A DNA stretch of 64,000 nt from Sanderia malayensis (Eukaryota > Cnidaria > Scyphozoa > Semaeostomeae > Pelagiidae), in NCBI GenBank assembly GCA_013076295.1, contig RQOL01000861.1:4814235-4878234 (forward strand). The letters are read 5' to 3'. Of this stretch, positions 58,801 through 64,000 are shown piece after piece. Position 1 is the stretch's first letter, and each line of letters opens with the position of its first letter. Made by a program: the position numbers and the translations under genes. The notes beneath the pieces are model-generated. The model did not search any database. It was given only the letters and a program-made list of their open reading frames with translations, and was not told the DNA's origin.

Positions 58801-61800
58801 CAGTATCGGTGAGATTGCGGCGGTGGTTACGTATGAAATTGGAAAGACAAGCGGTGGAGATGATATTGAATTTGATGCTGCAAAGAAGAACAAGATTTCG
58901 TGTGATGAAGAGGACTTAAATGGAGTCGCAGAGCTCGAGTGCGGTGGTGGTGGTTCACAAAATGCAGTGGCAAAGACTGCTGTTGACGGCGTGGAAGATA
59001 ATTGTCGTTCCAAGGAGGATATTTCGCAGACCAACTCAATAGGGGAGAGTAAACAAAGTGGAGACTCCGATGTAAACATAACATTGATCAATAATGGAGA
59101 AAAATTGAAAGAAGAGGTTGATATTGAAAGCATTGACACCAATAATGAGCTTAAACCTGAATTTTCCCATTCTAATCCTGCCGCCAACAGTCATAACAAC
59201 AATGCGACCGCGGATAATGCCAACCTAAGCGCAGCTGCCATCAAGGAATTCTCTTCATTGTTGAGTCAGGCTATCGAAGCAGGTGATAGCTTTCCCGTTG
59301 TGCAAAGCAGTGCGACTAAAGAGCAAATGAAGGCAACCACGAGAAGACGGAGCTTGGTAAGAAGGAACACCAGTCCATATTTTTCCATGTCGATGCCGAG
59401 TTCGTTCTCAGCCGGGCCTAATTTTCGCATGCCCAAGGAGGCTGCCATATCCGAGACGGAGGATGGTAGCGTCATAATGGACGAATCGACCTTCAGGTAT
59501 TGTCAAAATGAAACGAAGCTCATCAAAACAAACCTACTAAGATTGAAGAGAATACTGCAAGAGGTAGACCATTGCAATTCGTATTGTCAATTTGCTGTCT
59601 TTAGTAATAATAAACCCTATGCTATAAGTGTGTAACTAGGTAGCTAAAGTAGCCACAGGCCTAGGGTATTAAACGTTATGATAATAAGGCGCTTTTCTTT
59701 TCTTTATCAAGCCCTGTGTTATTATAATATGTAGCACAGGGTGAATTATGAAGGGCTGCACAGATGGAATATCAATTGCAATCAAAGGCTGCACCCCAGA
59801 ACATTCATAAAATCACTGTGAGCGATTTACGAAGTACTGTGCATTTACCCAATATATGAGTTTAATGCATAGTAACTGTTCAATCGGGTTCAATGCAATT
59901 GGATATACAGCTGTTTTAGCATGGAGATGCTATAATGATCTGATTTTTAAGACCAACTTGTGATCAGCTGATTCATGATCTGACTGTTTACTTACATTTT
60001 AGGTTGACGTCATGTCGCCGTTTATCAAACATCCAAACAAATTGAATTGTTCTCCTCCCAACACACCAAGCAGGCCATCGGTAAGTTAAATTACTTTGAT
60101 TTATCGATAAACCGTGTTTTATTACTTACTACCCTTCGTTGAGACTGGAATGCACTGCCTTGTCTGATACCGATCTGGCATTTGAATTAATACGATTGTC
60201 ACTTTGTTGCGTCTCTGTGTAAAAAGGTAAACCGAAGCTTCTCCGATGCAAGCAGTTGGCTAAGTAAAGTGAGCAGGTCCCATGAATCGACCCCATTTGC
60301 CTCAATGCAACGAACCAGCACCACACGAAGCAAAACTCTTCCTAGAAGTAGTAATAAAACAGACCAAGAGAAAATGGAAGATGAAATCAGTAATATTAAA
60401 GAGAAGAATAAATGCCTTGAACTGGTGAGTTCACTGCAATTTTCACTGTAGTTTATATGCTACGTTTAAATTAGCTTGCGCATGCCTGAAGCCCGAGGTT
60501 GTTCACTATTGAATTGAATTGTTTAACGTTTATAAACTAATGTCTTTAACTTTTGGCAAGTAAAGTATCTAGAAGTACAGAAGTTGAGGGGTGGGAAACT
60601 ACGAATTGTGCAGTATGCAGAGAGACTCTTGATACAGCGAATACCTTGTACTTTGAATTCCACGATGTCTTCAACATTCTTCTTCTGTTTTTCCTGGTAT
60701 CGTTTGAATTCATGTATGCTCAATTAAATTTCTCATTTCCCATTGGAAGCTTTTCAAATTTCTCATTTCTCATTGGACATTTAATCGACTTGTTTTAGTC
60801 CTACACACATTGAAGACTAGTACTTGGAGCCCACTTGGAAACGACAAACGTTCTTGATGTTGCGACAACAGGGGTCAGATGCAGTCAGACTAGGCGTTTG
60901 ACACGAGATTGGAACACAACAAATCCTCTGTGTTCAAGAATTCCCTTTTGGCATCCTTGCCAAAGGCTAGATTTAATTAATGTTTGTTGTTGGTATAAAT
61001 TATCACACCGATCGCTAATCAAATTGTTCTTACAGGAAATCGAGGATCTTCAACATGATTTGGAAAGTAAGAACTACACGATCAAACTACTGCAAACGCA
61101 ACTGGTATGCATGTTTTAGATTTCTGGTTGATACCCACCTGCTTACTATAGTATTTGACTGATGATTATAGTCGAAGCAAAGTTATTAGCAAATAGATCA
61201 GTCATTGTAATTGTCGAGGAATTGTGAAAGTTCAGGCTTGTCTCGGGTCACCCCTGTGCTGAGGCAACTACACATGCGCATTTTAAAGTTAAGACTTCAA
61301 AGTCGAAGTGCGCGTGTGCATTGACTTATTTCGGGAGAAATGACGCGTGGAAGGTCTCCAAATAACTCCCTGACAGTTTTGATGAATATTGCTTAAAAAG
61401 ATTAAATCGTTTATTTGTTGGTACATTTGTAGGAGAATCAAGAGTTTGCTGAACAAATTGAGCTGTTAACCGAAGAGAAGATCATACTCAGCGAAGAGAA
61501 CCAAATGCTGAGAGAGAAACTGGAACAACTGGTACGAAAACTTTGAAACATTTTAATTTTGCTTTGTCAAGTATTGGATTGCCACTGCTTCAATAGAGTT
61601 CTTTTGCCACGTAACTGAAAACTGGATTTCTAGGATCATTCATCGATTGATGGATGGATTGATTTATTGATGAATCCATTGAGCTACAGATTGATTATGC
61701 ATTGAAGCTGGCTAAGAGATCGTGTATTTATATTTATAATCTATTACTTACAGGAGCAAAGTCAGAAAGAAAAAACGACCAATGAAGAAATGTAAGTCTC

Positions 61801-62045
61801 GACTTTCAATTTTGTTGTTCTGGTTATCCTTGGAGAATTTTTAACTGATAGTGATTACATCAGACATGCTTAGCTTCCTTAAACCATAGTTTATTTAGAC
61901 ACCACCTCATTTATATAATGTTGAATTATCCCATGATTTCTGTCTATTTTTCAGTGTAAAAGAACAATTCTTAGAGGTTTCAGGCAGTGCCAAAAAGCTC
62001 AGAGCTGGAATGCTACAAAGGTACTACGATGGAAGTGCAGAATAA
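52833..62045 (+). CDS. CCSER1/2-like coiled-coil serine-rich protein (1384 aa)
   Basis: Exons are 52833-52893, 53125-53209, 55825-56351, 56655-59563, 60003-60080, 60227-60424, 61036-61104, 61433-61531, 61754-61791 and 61955-62045; together 4155 nt with no phase conflict. The start MSRIPNFNIKSKLKFP resembles the CCSER SRLPIF start. LIKTNLLRLKRILQE joined to DVMSP (residues about 1180-1200) matches a conserved CCSER block, and coiled-coil exons follow (EIEDLQHDLESKNYTIKLLQ; LSEENQMLREKLEQL). The long middle is Ser-, Asn- and acid-rich and probably disordered. Residues about 560-705 hold at least six T[FI]D-like repeats. Vertebrate CCSER proteins are poorly characterised; CCSER2 is linked to microtubules. 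AATAAA at 62109-62114 could be the polyadenylation signal. Confidence 0.75.
54024..54215 (+). repeat. Low-complexity GATTATGAT-type tract
   Basis: Imperfect trinucleotide-like runs of ATGATTATGATTGT and GATAATGATCATGATGAT fill this part of CCSER intron 2. It gives rise to a spurious Ile/Met-rich ORF. It ends immediately before the hairpin at 54220. Confidence 0.7.
54220..54300. repeat. Perfect 35-bp palindrome with 11-nt loop
   Basis: Positions 54220-54254 (AACCTCGAACCCAGGGCCCT then TCCAGCTTCGCTGAC) are exactly repeated in reverse complement at 54266-54300. The 11-nt spacer is ATGGAAGGGCC. It is GC-rich against AT-rich surroundings. It lies in CCSER intron 2. Confidence 0.95.
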
Positions 62046-62255
62046 CAACAATGAGACTGAGGTAGTTATGCTCCTTCAACCATTTATAATAATTTATCAT
62101 AGGACATAAATAAATTATACACATCTGATTTTGCAGCAATTGAATTATTTAAAATTTTAAATATATTTTATAAAATAAATAAAAATGGGATATTGCATTA
62201 GATTAATGTCAGAGTATCGTTTTTATCGTAACTAATAATAATGAATCTTATGGCA

Positions 62256-62650
62256 TTCATTATTCAATTCCCAAGGGATTCAATTCCCAAGGGATTTAAT
62301 TCCGGGTGTGTTCAATTCCCATGGGATTTAATTCCGGGGGTCAATTCCCATGGGATTCAATTCCGGGGGGTTAATTCCCATGGGATTTAATTCCGGGGGG
62401 TCAATTCCCATGGGATTTAATTCCGGGGGGTCAATTCCCAAGGGATTCAATTCCGGGGGGGGGGTTAATTCCCATGGGATTCAATTCCGGGGGGTCAATT
62501 CCCATGGGATTTAATTCCGGGTGTGTTTAATTCCCAAGGGATTTAATTCCGGGGGGGTCAATTCCCAAGGGATTTAATTCCGGGGGGGTTAAATTCCCAT
62601 GGGATTCATATCCGTGGGGCTTCAATTCCCATGGGATTTAATTCCCAACT
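62256..62650. repeat. Minisatellite, about 13 units of a 30-bp motif
   Basis: The unit is roughly TCAATTCCCATGGGATTTAA followed by TTCCGGGGGG. CCCATGGG alternates with CCCAAGGG between units, and the G run varies from 3 to 10. Half-units are also present at both ends. Unit lengths are too variable for a CRISPR or coding repeat. Confidence 0.92.
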
Positions 62651-62837
62651 CAATTTTTCAGGGGAATTGAGGATTACCTTTCTGCAAACATCCATTCAAC
62701 ATGCTAGTTTTTTTAAATTGCGAACCACTTGATACTCACCTACTGTGGTCCATTCCACTAAACTGGTGCCTTTTCCAATCCCACTGTTATCCATTCCAAT
62801 ATACATAAATTGTATGTTACTGATAAATCAAATATCA

Positions 62838-62916
62838 TGGCGATGTGGAGAATTGAACTCCGGACGACACATTGAAGGTCAACACTCTACTGATTGAACT
62901 GTTCATGCTGGCTCAC
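62838..62916 (-). repeat. tRNA-derived SINE head or tRNA pseudogene
   Basis: On the minus strand, CAGTTCAATCAGTAGAGTGT resembles a pol III A box region, and GGAGTTCAATTCTCC lies in the T-arm/B box position about 30 nt later. The arms do not form a complete tRNA cloverleaf that I can confirm. No poly-A tail was identified. Confidence 0.5.
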
Positions 62917-63165
62917 TTAAAAATACATAAAGCAGTAATGAATGAAAATGTGTTACACCCTCAATGTAAAAAGTATTATCTCTTGCATATATCCCAGTGT
63001 ATATATGCCAAAATAGTAATTGGCTCTCAAAGGGATACAGTTTAATGTATATAAAGTATGAAATCGCAGATATGCATCGAAATCTTTCATACCATTCTTA
63101 TTGTTGGCCAATCGTCCTTTGTTCTACTTGGCCAAGGCCCGAAACTCCTGAATGAAAACGAGGCT

Positions 63166-63177
63166 TAAAATGGCGGG
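63166..63177 (+). promoter_or_regulatory. YY1-like motif upstream of the right-edge gene
   Basis: AAAATGGCGGGA closely matches the AAGATGGCGGC core bound by YY1-type factors near metazoan transcription starts. It lies about 110 nt upstream of the start codon at 63282. A CCAAT box (CCAATCGTCC) is at about 63108. Function is inferred from motif and position only. Confidence 0.45.
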
Positions 63178-63281
63178 AATATCAGAATATTATCTTCTTG
63201 CGCCTTGCGCCATAATTGTTTTCCTTTTGAAACATTCAACTGTTGCTACGAAATAAAATAGGCCATCTCAACAAAGTTAAA

Positions 63282-64000
63282 ATGAATGACTTTCATTTTG
63301 ATATTTTTTCTGAAAGTCTCAAAGAACTTCAACACGGTAAGGTACCTAGAAAATAAATAATAATATTCTGTCTTACCTTCATACAAACTCATGGGCATTG
63401 ATGAAATCAACCACATCTTGTTGTGTTCCTTCAGAGAAGAAAAAACTTGAAAATATTCTCGAGAATCAAAAGGCCAAAAGAAAAGATTTGGAAGCCAAAG
63501 TGAATTTAGGTGATTAGAAATTATTGATAAAAATATCAATATTTTGATTTTTTGACTATTATAACTGAAAAGACTTGAACTTGAAAGATCTCTCCAATAC
63601 ACATCCTACATATATTCTTGGATAACTTAGAAATAACTGTATATATACCTCAACTTTTCATTGAAAATTTTTGGAATATTTTAATTTGCAGTTAATGCAA
63701 GATTCAGTCATGTCAACGAAAGGCATGCAAAGATATTAGGTAGTATACATAGCTACTATTACGGAGAGTATAAATGTGACACACTCGCCAATTTTTTTAA
63801 TCGTTCAAACTGTAGAATCGTAGTCCTCGTAATTTTATACAAAATATACTCCTCGTTTCTTTATTAAAAAAGCAACCAGAGACATTGCAAAACAAAAGGT
63901 TGGAGAAAGCAGAGACCTTGGTAAAAGGTAGAATTTTTCTTTTCTGTATTTACATGATTACAACTAGATACAAACCAACCTTTTGCCTTTGAAACTATAG
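63282..64000 (+). CDS. Unrecognised coiled-coil protein, first 75 residues, partial
   Basis: Four exons keep phase 1 at each junction: 63282-63336, 63435-63509, 63692-63739 and 63873-63920. The first gives MNDFHFDIFSESLKELQH. The next gives EKKKLENILENQKAKRKDLE, a strongly charged heptad-like helix, followed by VNARFSHVNERHAKIL and TRDIAKQKVGESRDLG. The next donor is at 63921 and the rest lies beyond the window. The continuing helix suggests a structural or cytoskeletal coiled coil. No family is recognised. Exon detection rests on splice sites and frame alone. Confidence 0.55.

Larger units (their letters stand above)
62046..63281. other. Intergenic region between the CCSER-like gene and the right-edge gene
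   Basis: It holds a minisatellite (62256-62650), a tRNA-like SINE head (62838-62916) and the probable promoter of the right-edge gene. I found no further coding sequence. Confidence 0.55.

Noticed and set aside
62256..62650. CRISPR-like array
   Set aside because: Units are contiguous, with no unique spacers of constant length, and the genome is eukaryotic. It is a minisatellite.

Overview
The window is animal nuclear DNA. Protein-coding genes are split by many GT-AG introns, intergenic space is AT-rich, and small inverted-repeat transposons are common. Gene content (bifunctional Glu-Pro-tRNA synthetase with WHEP domains, a T-box transcription factor, PA200, Apollo/SNM1B, GnT-IV, a CCSER-type coiled-coil protein) is metazoan. 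The divergence of the T-box and WHEP regions and the dense introns suggest an early-branching, non-bilaterian animal (sponge-like or cnidarian-like). That placement is inference and is not fixed by the sequence.

Layout, left to right: (1) 655-9488, minus: 5' half of PSME4/PA200 (21 exons seen, running off the left edge). (2) 11965-14423, plus: an unrecognised gene with a basic, AT-hook-like N-terminus and two near-identical SUMO-consensus motifs. (3) 16060-21783, plus: complete seven-exon T-box gene, closest to the Tbx2/3/4/5 group. (4) 22827-43460, minus: complete EPRS gene, 36 coding positions; one position is occupied by two alternative 127-nt exons. (5) 34629-35939, minus: an intronless Apollo (DCLRE1B) gene inside a 5-kb intron of EPRS, next to a set of nested inverted-repeat elements. 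(6) 45746-49306, plus: GnT-IV-type (MGAT4) glycosyltransferase. (7) 50019-51787, minus: a DegT/DnrJ/EryC1-like PLP aminotransferase. (8) 52833-62045, plus: CCSER1/2-like protein of 1384 residues. (9) 63282-64000+, plus: start of an unrecognised coiled-coil gene, running off the right edge.

Gene models were built by hand from splice sites. Every complete model closes in frame (EPRS 4434 nt, T-box 1572, MGAT4 1554, aminotransferase 1392, CCSER 4155), which is strong internal support. T-box/EPRS and MGAT4/aminotransferase pairs are convergent; EPRS/MGAT4 and aminotransferase/CCSER are head to head. No operon-like coordination is evident.

The most striking observation is in EPRS. Two tandem exons (40375-40501 and 39884-40010), each exactly 127 nt and sharing the same splice phases, each encode the class I signature segment of the GluRS active site. 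The first carries canonical HIGH, the second DIGH. Including both or neither shifts the frame to an early stop, so only one can be used per productive mRNA. Codon-level differences between the copies are largely synonymous in the conserved blocks, implying long-term selection on both. This looks like a splice-controlled switch of the glutamyl-tRNA synthetase active site.
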